Numbered from the stretch's first letter, positions 30,199 to 41,660 are shown. The stretch is 64,000 nt of DNA from Peltaster fructicola (GCA_001592805.2 CP051142.1:2976001-3040000), one strand, 5' to 3'. Numbers and translations are program-made. Notes: a model not told the origin generated them from the letters alone.

Positions 30199-33100
30199 AT
30201 GTCCTACCCTCAAGCCAAGACCAGCATCACGAGGCTTCGATCCTCATCAGTGCCCGTCATGCCTTCGATGCAAGTCCGTCACTTCTGGCCCTTCAACAGG
30301 CGCACACCTGACTGGTCATCACACCTCGATCCTCATTACCTTCGCTTCCACCGCCAGCGTAATCTAGCAACACGCGCCAAACTCCTGAAGTCCATACGTC
30401 GAGGCAACAAGTGGGATCTTGGTGGAGATCATGAGCTCTTCTTCTCTCCTCGACATGCTCGACTGGCCTCGCATTACAATGGTGCCGGTGGTCACAAGAG
30501 ATGGCGCCAAGATACCGAACAAGAAGTCCGTGAGAAGCAAGAAGATGGTGACGGCTACGAGTTGTCCTCTCGCGAGAAAGCCTGGAAGGAGCACATGGAA
30601 CGCATTAGAAAGCGTATCGATGTCGATCCATACGAGGCTATCTTTGGCAAACGCTTCCAACCCTTCTGGGCTACTCTTATGCCTCAGTGGGGACTCAGCG
30701 CCGCCGCAGAGCCTGCAAGCTCGAAAGATGCCAAAGCTGACATGAAGCAGGCGGAGCAGAAGCCAGAATCAAGCGCATATGCATACTCGCGATCGACATC
30801 GTGGGACTCATGGACCAACACAGCTAAGGGTACCGAATGGGACTCGCTCAGTGGTGAGACCAAGCACTACGAATATGATCCAATCACCAACCGCATGGTG
30901 CAGATCGTCAAGCCTGCACCAGCCGCCGAAACCAAGCATGAAGCGGGTGCTAAGCAAGCTCCTGCACCACAGCGAAAGGCCATTCCAATTCCTCAGTTCG
31001 CAACGTCAGAACCTACCAACAGCATCGACAATCTCACAGCAATTTCCATCCGTGCCTCCATGGGTAAGCCAAAGTCTCAGGACCACCATCAGATTGCTGC
31101 ACTGTTGCAAGAGAGTGCCCCGAAGAAGTCAGCCACGTCCAGCTGGGATCACGCTGAGCAGTACTGCATGCTTGAGCGAGAGCTTACAAGCCTTCAAGTC
31201 AAGAAGGATGGTTTAGCCGACGAAGCCCGACGCACCTTTCATTATGGTGATCTTGCCCGCCGCCACGAACAGCTGGACATCCAAATCAAAGCAGTCAAGA
31301 ACAAGTTACACACACTGAACGAGGAGCAGATACAGATGGCAACAGCAAGTGTCCACGATCGAACCAGCGCCAAGCCTTTAACTACAGCACTTCAGCGTGG
31401 TGCTTCAGTTTCGAAGAAGGTGACGGATCCTCCACTTCGGCCAGCAGTCGATCGTATGCAATCGAAGCCAGCTCTAGACATGGACGACTCTGCTGCCCAT
31501 GAGTCAACAGAAGCCGCTGCTGCAGCTGTGCCAAAGGCATGGGCTGATCAAGCAAATCTGCTACAGTCAGCTCGTGTTGAGAGAACTTCTAGCAAGGTTC
31601 CATACCCGAGCCTTGTGCCAAAGTGGGTCGATGAGATGGCAGATCGTCAGGAAGCTGCTGCTAATGACACTGCTGCACATGAGCGAGCTGCCAAGCTTGC
31701 CAAGACAGACGCGCTTCTCCAGGCTGAGGTCTCTCGACAGAAGCTTGTCATGCAGTCGCAGGAAGAGCGTAGTGCGTCTTCCGTCAATGCTCAGCGTCCG
31801 ACTACTGTCGAGACTAAGACTAAATCTATCGAGGACAGATACAAGGCAAAGCTTGCAGCTATGAAGGAAGAGCTAAACCTTGCATATCAACAGAGCTCTC
31901 GTCACGCTGATGAGTTTCGTGATCAGATTTCCAAGTCGTTGCAGCGCAGCGAGAATGCACAGGATCTTGAAGCAAAGTACAAGGCCAAGCTTGCAGCCAT
32001 GAAGGAGAACCTCGACACCGCCTACAAACAGAGCGCCAAGCATGCAGACGAGTTCAACAAACAGGTCCAGAAGCTGGACCAGCTCAAGCGTGCTAAAGAG
32101 ACAAATCACGCCGTATCGTCGACAGTCCCAGCAAGCGCTACACAACAAGCTCTTGTCAAAGAGATCCGTGGCATCTACGAGCAGGCATATGGAGTCATTG
32201 GCCAGGAGAGCAAGTCAACACCAGCCATGGAAGATGCTTTGGCAGGCTTCGACAAGATGACAGCATATGAAGGTCATCGAAAACCTCGGACGCACTCTAC
32301 TGGCCCGGTCAAGGAAGTCGACAATGCATATACTTTCCAGAAAGACAACCTCGAGACAGAACTTGCACCACCTGCACCACTAGCTAAGACTGTCAACAAT
32401 GCCTACGACTTCAAGGACGACGGACTCGAGCAAGAGCTTGCAGCATCTCCACTGGCCGCGAGGAGTGTTGAGCCTCGCCATACGAGCAAGCAAGACGCTC
32501 TGGAGCAAGAGCTTGCCAAATTCTCTCAGTCATCCAGCAAGACTGACAAAGCTGTCAGCTCTACGAAACACCAGCGTGAGAAAGACCCTCTTGTCATGGA
32601 TGCCAAAACTGGCGTTTACCGCTTCCACAAGGACAACCTCGAAGCTGAGCTTACAGCCAAAGCTGAACCTGTCAACCAAGACCTGCCGGATCTCGACGCA
32701 AAGGCATATAACTTCAAAGACGACGATTTAGAGGCAGAACTTACACAACGTTGGCGTACTATGAAACGCAATGGCGTGCCATGGCGTCAGCGTTATGCCG
32801 AGCTCAAGGAGGTCTATAAAATGGTCAACGAGGTCAAGCACGGCAGATCTGTCAATCCCGTGGATGGCACAGCAGCACCAGTCACTGGCAATTATGCATC
32901 ACCTACCGGCTTTGTCAGATTCGACGATCCCGTTATGTCGCAGACAGATACCAAGAGCTCAGGCAAATCTGGAGCTTCGTCAACACGAGATCATCCTCGC
33001 GTCAAGCGTGAAGAGGCTGTCTTCACTGGCACTCGTCGAGTTCATGGATCTTACGATATGTCGTCCAGAGATGGTGCTCGTCGAGCACGTAGACGACAGA

Positions 33101-33336
33101 GACGCGCAAGGAAGATCGCTAAGACACTGGCTCTTGTCACGGTTCTGTCACTGGGCGGTGCCTACGTCTATGGTATGCAAATCGAGAACTCTGAGATGAA
33201 AAGACTCGGCGGACAAGAGGCTTGGGCTAGAATGGCCCAAAAGTATGAGCAAGGTGGCGAGCGTGGAATAGCTGAGGCGATCAAGGGGATGAAGCAGACC
33301 GATCCTAAATGGAGCTCCGGTCTCTTCTGGAAATGA
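30199..33336 (+). CDS. Large conserved-looking unknown with coiled-coil repeats and C-terminal membrane helix
   Basis: I cannot name a function. Intronless, 1045 aa. The N-terminus is Arg/Ser-rich with few acidic residues (RLRSSSVPVMPSMQVRHFWPF), like a mitochondrial presequence. Next come AKLLKSIRRGNKWDL and DVDPYEAIFGKRFQPFW, which look like conserved blocks. The middle is Ala/Lys/Glu-rich. A 46-codon unit with YKAKLAAMKE occurs twice (about 31821-32090), predicted coiled coil. Five degenerate AY-F-KD-LE-EL motifs lie between about 32320 and 32745. A block near the end (WRQRYAELKEVYKMVNEVKHG, YASPTGFVRFDDP) looks conserved, and a C-terminal helix (TLALVTVLSLGGAYVYGM) could anchor it in a membrane. 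An inner-membrane mitochondrial protein is my best guess. Confidence 0.75.
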   Translation: MSYPQAKTSITRLRSSSVPVMPSMQVRHFWPFNRRTPDWSSHLDPHYLRFHRQRNLATRAKLLKSIRRGNKWDLGGDHELFFSPRHARLASHYNGAGGHKRWRQDTEQEVREKQEDGDGYELSSREKAWKEHMERIRKRIDVDPYEAIFGKRFQPFWATLMPQWGLSAAAEPASSKDAKADMKQAEQKPESSAYAYSRSTSWDSWTNTAKGTEWDSLSGETKHYEYDPITNRMVQIVKPAPAAETKHEAGAKQAPAPQRKAIPIPQFATSEPTNSIDNLTAISIRASMGKPKSQDHHQIAALLQESAPKKSATSSWDHAEQYCMLERELTSLQVKKDGLADEARRTFHYGDLARRHEQLDIQIKAVKNKLHTLNEEQIQMATASVHDRTSAKPLTTALQRGASVSKKVTDPPLRPAVDRMQSKPALDMDDSAAHESTEAAAAAVPKAWADQANLLQSARVERTSSKVPYPSLVPKWVDEMADRQEAAANDTAAHERAAKLAKTDALLQAEVSRQKLVMQSQEERSASSVNAQRPTTVETKTKSIEDRYKAKLAAMKEELNLAYQQSSRHADEFRDQISKSLQRSENAQDLEAKYKAKLAAMKENLDTAYKQSAKHADEFNKQVQKLDQLKRAKETNHAVSSTVPASATQQALVKEIRGIYEQAYGVIGQESKSTPAMEDALAGFDKMTAYEGHRKPRTHSTGPVKEVDNAYTFQKDNLETELAPPAPLAKTVNNAYDFKDDGLEQELAASPLAARSVEPRHTSKQDALEQELAKFSQSSSKTDKAVSSTKHQREKDPLVMDAKTGVYRFHKDNLEAELTAKAEPVNQDLPDLDAKAYNFKDDDLEAELTQRWRTMKRNGVPWRQRYAELKEVYKMVNEVKHGRSVNPVDGTAAPVTGNYASPTGFVRFDDPVMSQTDTKSSGKSGASSTRDHPRVKREEAVFTGTRRVHGSYDMSSRDGARRARRRQRRARKIAKTLALVTVLSLGGAYVYGMQIENSEMKRLGGQEAWARMAQKYEQGGERGIAEAIKGMKQTDPKWSSGLFWK

Positions 33337-33438
33337 GAAATGATTCATGATTCGAAAGGGTTCAGCATCGGCGTAATGGAGATTCCCCTCAGCATTCAAT
33401 AGGCTTCTCATAAGTCTTGTAAGCGTCTCTCTGCTTTA

Positions 33439-34911
33439 CTAAGATGCTATTGTCGTGTCTGCTTCATCGTGACCGGGAATGTGTGATTTCGTGCCTTCGT
33501 CGTGCTCTGTGTCGCTCGGTACGCCTGACTGCACTTCTTTCAAGTCATCCAGGCCTTTGTCTGCATCGGGGTGTGCTGGATCATCATGTAGGCTTTCCGC
33601 ACGGCTGATCGGGGCACTCTCTGCTGTTGCTTCTCGTAGGCCAAGCTTCTTCTCGAAATCGTCTGACTGGTCATTACCGGTGCGCCAGTCGGCAGGTCGT
33701 GTCTCTTCGACGGGCTCACCTTTAGCGGGTTGTTGGACCTCTCGAGCAGCAACGGCTGCTGTGGGCGACACTCTCCAGACCACTGCCAGCTTGTCGAAAG
33801 CCTTGGTGCCTTTCTTGGCACTTCCTTTAATGCCGTCAAGAGCCTCCCATTCGATCTCGAACACGCCATCATTGTCTGGCTTGCCGTCCTGTTCCGGTCC
33901 ATTGCCTTCGAAGAAAGTGTTGAACCATACATGTGCGACGGCTGTGACCATGGTGAAGCCGGTCATCTTCGACCGGTTGCGTCTTTCGAAGTCGATGTTG
34001 ATGTCGCATGTTGGTATGCGTATTGGCTCGGTTGTTTTGAAGACCACATCGCCTGTCGCTAAGTCGATAGATTCCTCTGATGTGACTTGTTCCGTCGTAT
34101 CAGGCCGCTGGATGTCTCTGTTCCATCTATCATTATCATTCTTCTTCTTACCGAGCATTTCCATCGCAACATCAGAGAATCCAGTGTCCTTAATCTGACC
34201 TCTCACTACCTGACGTTGCGCAGCAGTGAAAGTGTGGAATGTCCTTATGACTTTGCCTTCTTGTTCAAATCCCTCTACTGCCACTTTGACGCCGTCTCTT
34301 AGTCCCCAGATGTGCAGTTCGACAATATCGACGGGCTGTTCGACATATTTCTTGCCATGCTTCGTCCAGCGATCAACGTAGGTAATTGTTCGTTTCTGAC
34401 TGGGTATACTGAGACCATGACCGAATCCTGGTCGCATGCGCCTGTCTGTGAATCTCTTCATAGCATCCTCAGGAGGCCAGCCTTGCTCGCTTATGAGATA
34501 GCTACAGGCGATCGTTCCACTTCGCCCTTTTCCTGCCTTGCAGTGTACAACCACGACTCGTCCATCCTTCTCTATCAGCCAATTGCGCATGCCAGCCATG
34601 ATCAGAGGTATGAGGGCGAATGGAGGTGGATGGTGATCGGGCCATGGGTAGTGATGTATTCTGTTGTATACTTCTGAATCTGGATAGCCTGTGCCTTCCG
34701 CTCTGAACTCCCATATTGCCCAGTCAGAGCCATGCTTGTCGTCAAGCCATTTGACAAGGTCCTTCAATGGGTTTCGATATGCGACTTGAGGGTATGTGCC
34801 TGAGGGGCCTGATGTCGCAATGATGTCGTCTGTGACATAACACAAATCTAGACCAGCTTCCGGGTGTCTGGCACGAGGGCCTGCGACGATCTGTCGAAGT
34901 ATAGATGCCAT
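33439..34911 (-). CDS. TEP1: PTEN-like phosphoinositide/dual-specificity phosphatase
   Basis: Homologue of PTEN/Tep1, removing the 3-phosphate of PtdIns(3,4,5)P3 in other organisms. Intronless, 490 aa. The N-terminal catalytic domain has YVTDDIIATSGPSGTYP, the WPDHHPPP loop with the general-acid Asp, and the P-loop HCKAGKGRSGT, identical to PTEN in its two Lys residues that favour acidic phosphoinositides. A C2-like region follows (VDIVELHIWGLRDGVKVAVEG ... IPTCDINIDFE). The C-terminal ~90 residues are acidic, Glu/Asp/Ser-rich. Its 3' end faces the 1045-aa gene at only 102 bp. Confidence 0.93.
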   Translation of the reverse strand: MASILRQIVAGPRARHPEAGLDLCYVTDDIIATSGPSGTYPQVAYRNPLKDLVKWLDDKHGSDWAIWEFRAEGTGYPDSEVYNRIHHYPWPDHHPPPFALIPLIMAGMRNWLIEKDGRVVVVHCKAGKGRSGTIACSYLISEQGWPPEDAMKRFTDRRMRPGFGHGLSIPSQKRTITYVDRWTKHGKKYVEQPVDIVELHIWGLRDGVKVAVEGFEQEGKVIRTFHTFTAAQRQVVRGQIKDTGFSDVAMEMLGKKKNDNDRWNRDIQRPDTTEQVTSEESIDLATGDVVFKTTEPIRIPTCDINIDFERRNRSKMTGFTMVTAVAHVWFNTFFEGNGPEQDGKPDNDGVFEIEWEALDGIKGSAKKGTKAFDKLAVVWRVSPTAAVAAREVQQPAKGEPVEETRPADWRTGNDQSDDFEKKLGLREATAESAPISRAESLHDDPAHPDADKGLDDLKEVQSGVPSDTEHDEGTKSHIPGHDEADTTIAS

Positions 34912-35658
34912 TGTATTGTGGTGTTTGAGGTTGGCAGTCTATTGTTCTTGGTTGTTACCGTGCTTTAGGAGAACATGGTTACTGCTGCCTCGTGCGAGCC
35001 TTGTTAGTTTTGGCAGTCTAGATAATGACCAGTGTTACTGAGCCATGATGCGGAAGAAGAAATGGAAAGTGATGTAGTCGGGATGTTGGTCTCAAGCTTG
35101 AAATCCATATTGCATCACCGATGCTGTTTCTCGAAAAGCCTGATTGTCATTGTTCAGGCCATGAAACACACGACCTACTTTCGATCTCATCTTTGGCAAT
35201 GGCTTAATGCACCTACGGTGTTCCGAGAGTCTGAAGGGTACTCAGACGGTGTGATACCAGTCTTGACGACTGTCCGGACAGAAGGGCTATGACGTACTGA
35301 GTGAAGTTGACTGGAGGCAGAGTCCCGTAGCTTGGCTATGAAGGAGTGATGTTCTTGATGCTGAAGCCCATGATCGACCCAAGCTGAACTCGACAGGTCA
35401 TGGGACGCATCATGATCTCTCAGTGAGCCTCGTAATCGTCAGACAACGCATCGCTTGTCGGATGGGCGATTTCATGAAGGACTCTTGTAGAGACAAACTT
35501 CAAGGGCTCCCTCGGCTAGATGGGTGTCGGTGGGGCGAACGGTCGACAGTTTGTTCACATCTGATCGCAAATCACATACAGAAGACGTGCTCATACTGTA
35601 GAAGGTAAGACCCTCCAGTGTAAGCTCCAATCTATTTCATCAACTTGTCCTTCTCATC
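34912..35658. promoter_or_regulatory. Divergent region, TEP1 and MDR oxidoreductase
   Basis: 747 bp between divergent starts. No conserved ORF, RNA gene or clear regulatory site was recognised; the last 40 bp before 35659 are pyrimidine-rich, like a leader. Confidence 0.4.
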
Positions 35659-36771
35659 ATGCCTAAAGCTGTAGCTCTCCGTAAGATCGAAGGCAAGCCG
35701 GGTAGTGTATACTACCCATTGGAGGTGATCTCACAGCCCGAGCAAGCTCCAAAAGATGATGAGGTCGTCATCAAGATCAGTGCAGCAGCGCTTAACCACC
35801 GAGATCTGTTTTGCAGACAACACCTCTACCCAGGAACAACGTGGGGAGTTCCTCTTCTTGCAGACGGCGCTGGCGTCGTCGTTGCAACAGGCGCAAATGC
35901 AAAGCAATGGCAGGGCAAGCGAGTGATCCTCAACCCAGGAACAGGCTGGAAAAATGACCTCCAAGCTCCTGATGGCAACTACAGTATCCTTGGTGGCACC
36001 AAATTCAACCCAGTTGGCACATTGTCCGAGACTGTCACTGTCTCTGCAAGCGAGATTGAAGATGCACCCGCACACCTCAGCAGTATCGAAGCTGCAGCAC
36101 TCCCATTGACAGGTCTGACAGCATGGAGAGCGCTGGTCACTAAGTCTGGCAATGCCAAGGCTGGCAGTAACATCCTCGTCACCGGTATTGGCGGAGGTGT
36201 GGCGCTGATGGCGCTGCTTTTGGTGTGGGAGCTGGCTGCAACGTCTACGTGACGTCTGGAAATGAAGAGAAGATACAAAAGGCAGTCAAGCTTGGTGCAA
36301 AGGGCGGTGTGAGCTACAAAGAGCAAGGATGGGAGAAGAAGCTGCTGGGTATGCTACCAAAGGGCACGCTCTTCGATGCGATCATTGATGGTGCCGGTGG
36401 AGATATCGTGGAGAAGGGAGTACGACTCCTGAAGGTAAGTGCCTTGAATCGTATGGAGTGTGGCTGACATCTTCCAGCAAGGAGGAGTGATCAGTATCTA
36501 CGGCATGACGACAGGACCAAAGATGCCATTCGTCATGGGTGCTGTACTGAAGCATATTGACGTGCGAGGAGTGACCATGGGCTCGCGTAAAGAGTTCAAA
36601 GAGATGGTCAGATTTGTTGGCGAGAAGAAGCTCGTGCCTGTCGTCTCACGAACGGTCAGCGGACTCGAGAATCTCGACGGCATCGATGGTCTATTTGAGG
36701 ACATGAAGAGTGGTAGCCAATTTGGCAAGCTTGTCATCGAGGTCAGCAAGGACTCTGCAAGCAAGTTGTGA
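35659..36771 (+). CDS. Zinc-type/quinone-reductase-like MDR oxidoreductase, one-base frameshift
   Basis: Member of the medium-chain dehydrogenase/reductase superfamily, resembling YogA/quinone oxidoreductase-like proteins; substrate unknown. Segments: 35659..36434 with an internal frame change, and 36478..36771 after a 43-nt intron (GTAAGT...TCCAG). The N-terminal GroES-like domain has ISAAALNHRDLFCRQ and VPLLADGAGVV. The Rossmann motif GIGGGVALMAL is followed by a frame change in the T-run 36218..36221; one extra T would continue into GAGCNVYVTSGNEEK. Downstream is IDGAGGD and, in the last exon, GGVISIYGMTTGP. About 356 residues would result if the break is not real. Either a sequencing deletion or a recent pseudogene. 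Confidence 0.8.
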
Positions 36772-37188
36772 ACGCGACGAGAGCAGGATGAGGATGGTCA
36801 GCCTCGCGCCGAGCTCAGCGACAATTCTGAGAACACGCACAGCAGCATTCCGCCTTGCGATTCGCCATACCACTTGACGTAAACAACTCGATATGCTCCA
36901 AATACTTTCTTGAGACGTCTCGCTCTTCTCTGAAATGCCCATCAGGGACTGTGACGTACCGAGTGGCCTGAATTGAGGGGATGTGCTTGTAAATGAATGG
37001 ACGTTGCAATCGAGGAACTAATCACACAGGACCTCACTGCTTGTCAAACTCATATCAGAAACTGTAATGACCAGCTCTACCTCTATAACATGATCGTATA
37101 CCACGACTGTCTAGCATGCAGCAGTCTTGTCTTCAATGCATAAGATCATCGCCAACAAAATCAAGTTCTTTTCTGACTCTGTAGCAGT
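36772..37188. other. Convergent 3' flanks of MDR gene and EF3
   Basis: 417 bp between two stop codons. It holds both 3' untranslated regions; nothing else was recognised. Confidence 0.5.
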
Positions 37189-40100
37189 CTAGTCGTCCTC
37201 ATCACTGAAGACCTCCTCACCACGCTTGCGACGGGCCATACGGTCCTTCTTCTTCTTTCGCAGCTCGGCGCTGGTCAACTTGGCCTTCTTCTTGGTTGAT
37301 TCGATCTAGATTAGTGGTCAGCAAAGCCCTCGTTGATCTTCTCGTCAGACTCACCTTGTTGCCCATGGCATCGAACTTCTCCTCCTCCTCAGCATCTTCA
37401 CCCTTCAGGCGTGGTCCAGAGCCTTGTCCTTGCACCCTGTATACGGTCAGTATCGCCTCAGAGGTCGAAATATAGCTCAACATACCAATTGTGACCAGAA
37501 GCGGTCATACGACCGTCTAAAACTGCCCATACCTCCTGAGTGATATGCTTAGTGAACTCAGCGCTGTGAGTAATGATAATAACACCTCCTTCGAAGGTTT
37601 GGATGGCCTTTGAGAGTGCTCCGAGAGAATCTCGGTCGAGGTAGTTTGTAGGCTCGTCGAGGACGATTAAGTGCGGGCGCTGCCATGTACAAGCCGCTAA
37701 GACGACCTAAGCCAGATGTGGTTAGTAGAGTTTTGACAACTTCTCAGGGCGGTGGATACTTCATCGTCGGGTTCACGACAAAGTATTCAGAGCCCATTGC
37801 TTGAATTATCCTTACCTTGACACGCTGACCACCAGAAAGACCGCGCATGCGACTGTGCGAGACAAGCTCTGCATCGAGACCGAAGTTCTCGCAATGGCTC
37901 TCGATCTCCTTTCGGACGAGAGGACGGAACTGACCACTTGCCAAAGCCTCCTTGGTGTCGACATCTGCAACCATCTTCTGGTGAGACGCGATGATCTCGG
38001 TACGCGGAATCCATGCGTTGTCGGCTGTCATCATAGGAGTCCATCGCTCGTTCTTCATGCCGACGTTCTCTCCAAGAGCGAACGAACACTCGTATTCGTA
38101 GGAGTTCTTGAACTTTCTGCGAGAGTGAATACCAATGACGCGACGCTGGGTACCCTCAATCTTGTAGATCTTGTCCATGGCCTTCTCATCGGCGTCGGTG
38201 ACGATCTTGTTGGCACGATCCATGGTCTCACGGTCCTCACCAGTCTGGAATCGCCACTGGATGTACTCAGATGGTGTGAGGTCCAAGTGGTGGTCAATGT
38301 GAGCGAAAGCGTGCTGCTTGACGTAGGCAATACGGATGTTCTCGTGCTGGTAGACATCACCAGAGGTTGGAATGAGCTCTCCAGTGAGGACGTTGATCAG
38401 AGTGGACTTTCCAGCACCGTTTGGACCAATGACGGCAATACGAGATCCAAGCGAACACTGGAAGGTGATGTCCTGGATCTGTGGCTTCTTGGTACCTGGG
38501 TATTGGAAGGTCATGTTGTTGACACGAACGATGGCCTTGGCCTTGGTCTTGACACCCTCAAGGAAACCTGGCTCTGGGAACTTGAAGCTCATCTCGGAGG
38601 CACCGAGCTCGTAGTAAGACTTGGCTGATGGCACACGCTTGACGAATTCTGAGAGCTTACCACGGTAACGCTTCAGCTTGAAGCGCTCGTAGTGGATAAC
38701 GTGCTGAACAACGTTGTCCAAGAATTTGCTGTCGTGGGAGATGATGATGGAAGTGCATGGCGAACTGACGAGGTAATCCTCAAGCCACTTAACGTTCTTC
38801 ACGTCCATGTGGTTGGTTGGCTCGTCGAGGAGAAGAATGTCTGGCTTCTCGAACACAGCACGGGCCAAAGCCAGCTTCATCTTCCATCCTCCAGAGAGTG
38901 CAGTGATAGGACCCTCGATAAGCTCCTCAACGAAGCCGAATTGCACGAGCTCCTTCTTGATTTCCTCCTCTGGGAGCTCAATACCGACGGAGCGCAGCTT
39001 CATGGTAGTCCAGCCGATGACAGTAAGCTCAGTATCAGCTGCGTCAAGATCGTGCTCGACGTAAACAGTCTTGACCTCACTCTGCTTTGGAAATCCCTCA
39101 ACCTGCTCGTTGTTGATGGCACGCATGAGCGTAGTCTTTCCAGATCCGTTTGGACCGAGAAGACCGTAACGCTGACCACGCTTGAGACGGAGGGTTGTCT
39201 GGTTGAGAAGAATCTTGGCACCGTAGGCCAAGTTGAATGTGCAGTTGCACAAGTCTTCTCCCTCCTCCTCATCTGGCTCGACTTCGTTCTCCTTGGCGGC
39301 GTCTGGCATGGCTCGCTTGCGGAAGGCGTCGACCAAGTCAGTGGCACCGGCATCACCGCAGATGGCTGCAACGTATGGTCCAAGCTGAGTGGTCCAGCTC
39401 AGAGCCTCTAGATCCTTGTCATCGATGAGGTGACCTGCGATGGCAGAGATGTATGTCAAGACTGGTGGGAACTTGGTGACAGCGTCCTTGTGCTTCGACT
39501 CGAGAGTAGCCTTCAGCTTGCCGAGGACGATGTTGAGCTCGGAGAAGGTGGTTGGCTCCGGAATCTTTCCGTCGACGACGTTACCAACACGCTTCAGGGT
39601 ATCAAGTCCTTGCTTGGTCTTGTCTCGGGCTTCTGGATCAGCCATGTTGTCGTAGTTGATAGTAAGCTGTGGAATGAGCAGCGGCAGGAAGGCTGCGACA
39701 ATGTTTGGGTCCTCGACAAGCTTGCACATGTTGTCGATGATGACGGCGGACTTTCGCTTGATGGCGGTCTCACGCTCCTTCAATCCACGCTCGAGAAGAG
39801 GTGTCATGATGGCAAGAGTTGGCTCGTGGACATCTGTGACGAAGGTAGTGGCTCCGAGCAAGTGGATGGTCTCTGGGACATTCTCTGGCTTGGCGATACA
39901 CTTGATGAGCTCGGGGATGAAACGCTCGATATCCTTGTTGGAGATCAATGCGCACACTTTCTCCATCGTTCCATATGCTCTCTTCTTGATCTCTGGCTTC
40001 GTGTCCCACATAGCCTCTGAGATGATAGGCAGTAAATCTGGTACGCGGAGTCCTGTCTGGATTGGGGCGACCTCAGCAAGTGTCTCAATCACCTCAAGGT

Positions 40101-40569
40101 CGGTCATCTTTTCTTGCCACTTTTGTGTGTTTCTGATCGAGTGAATCAGATGTGGGATCAACGACTTCACAGCGTTGGGGTTGATGCCCTTTGCGATAGA
40201 GATGGCGGCGGATGAGGCGGCGACCTTGACGGAAACGATCTTGTCTCCAACTGCTGCCAGAATGCTAGGCAGTAGCTCGACCAAGTATGGCTGGACGAGC
40301 ACTGAAACATCGCTGTGGCTCGCAATAGCGCCTACGGTCTCGCAGGCGTTCTGTCGAGCAACGGCATCCTTCTTGTTGTTCAACAGCTTCTTGATGCTGT
40401 CGACCAACTGTGTTGGAGCTGCCTTCTGTTCGATCTCGCCATTCACGAATGTAGCGATCTCCTGTGAGTATCCTTTGGCTTCCTCAGCCTTGCTGACGGA
40501 CAACTTGTCGAACAACTCTTGCAGCACCTTGATGCTCTCCTTGTTCTCTGCGCTCTGAGAACCGGCCAT
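37189..40569 (-). CDS. TEF3: Translation elongation factor 3 (ABC-F ATPase)
   Basis: Fungal ribosomal ATPase that releases deacylated tRNA from the E site during elongation. Exons 37816..40569, 37486..37706, 37355..37436 and 37189..37305 join in phase to 1057 aa, the normal length (introns 109, 49, 49 nt). N-terminal HEAT repeats cover about residues 1-320. ABC1 has Walker [15 protein letters not shown] and [11 protein letters not shown]2 has [18 protein letters not shown] and DEPTNYLDR. The chromodomain-like insert sits in ABC2 ([18 protein letters not shown]). The tail is Lys/Arg-rich ([20 protein letters not shown]). The first intron interrupts ABC2 just after the LSGGQRVKV signature. Long antisense ORFs here are codon-bias shadows. 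Confidence 0.97.
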
Positions 40570-40749
40570 CTTGGGTGATGTTTGGTGTGTGAGATGTCTC
40601 TGAAAGTGGCGCTGAGTTTTGGAAGACTTTTTTTACACGCAGCCCACTATAGCAGCCGTTGCCAAGACTGATAGCGCGATTGCCCCTCGTTACCACTATG
40701 GCAGATTCTCTGCTTTCGTGGATGTTCTGAAGGACCTCTGGGTGTATGT

Positions 40750-40799
40750 GGTAGGAAAGAGAATGAGGAGATGGGAGGAATGGTGAGAGGAGAGAAGAT
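40750..40799 (-). promoter_or_regulatory. CT-rich tract in EF3 promoter
   Basis: Read on the minus strand this is an almost pure pyrimidine stretch (CTTCTCTCCTCTCACC...), about 180 bp before the EF3 ATG. Such CT blocks near the transcription start are usual in highly expressed genes of filamentous fungi. A second short A/C-rich leader (CACACACCAAACATCACCC) directly precedes the ATG. Confidence 0.45.
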
Positions 40800-41654
40800 T
40801 CGGTGTGCCGCCACGATATTTTTCTGTAGTGGTGTCAGGAATAGGTTACGGACCCTGGCGACAGAAGTGGTGGACTTCAAGCCCTCAACACACGTCAATT
40901 CCTCGGGATGCTAGCACGACTTCTGACATGCTGCATAGACTTTTCTTGCACGCCGCCTGTGATTTGCCAGCATTTGCCACGGTACAGTATGAAATCCTTG
41001 TGGATTCAAGATTCGGTTGTGCCCTATAGCAGCCCAGATTCATCGGGCATGTAGCATTAGAGAAGATAGCAGTTCGCTGTGCTTCTGGAGAAGGTGTTGC
41101 ACCCGTCTCTTTGGCGGCGCCCGACATTCGGGTGCTCTTCATATCGACAGACCAACAACTCGTCGACCATCTTGCCCATGGCAATGCTCATGTTAGAGAA
41201 CCTTGAAAAGACATCTCACTCACCAGCAGTGGTGCTATCAATATATCAAGGCACTCTGCATCGGACGGCGTTGCTGCGGGCACTGTGCATAGGCAGTCTT
41301 CGCCAAGACCGCGCCCATGGTTCCTGTCAGTCGATCTCTGACGCAGCAACAGGCCGTATCAAAGAAGCTTTCCATCGACTCAATGGGCTTTGTCGATACC
41401 AACAGTCAAGCCTATTGATGGTCTCGCCCGGTCGAAGGTGCGGTCTCGTATGTCAAGGATACAGCTACAACTCAATGCCCATTCTCTTCTCATCCGGCAC
41501 TCGACGTCGTCCGTCCTCCGCTCTTTGCGACATGAAGCTGTACTCCCGTGCATTCTCGCGCGGCGGTCGGTGACAGCCTCACCGAGCATACCGACCGCAC
41601 CGAAGGCATTGACCGCACCGAATGTGCTTCAGACGCATTTCCCGCGAGAGTGCA

Positions 41655-41660
41655 TATAAG
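41655..41660 (+). promoter_or_regulatory. TATA-like box of the P450-reductase gene
   Basis: TATAAG within GCATATAAGAAGG, 99 bp before the ATG at 41759, a distance that leaves a leader of about 65 nt. A GTGAGT follows at 41664 but no convincing leader intron was found. Confidence 0.4.

Noticed and set aside
33479-34198. 239-codon plus-strand ORF
   Set aside because: Antisense to the PTEN-like gene, Ser-rich shadow without features.
37801-40558. Several long plus-strand ORFs (275, 239, 196 codons)
   Set aside because: Antisense shadows of EF3 caused by its strong codon bias.
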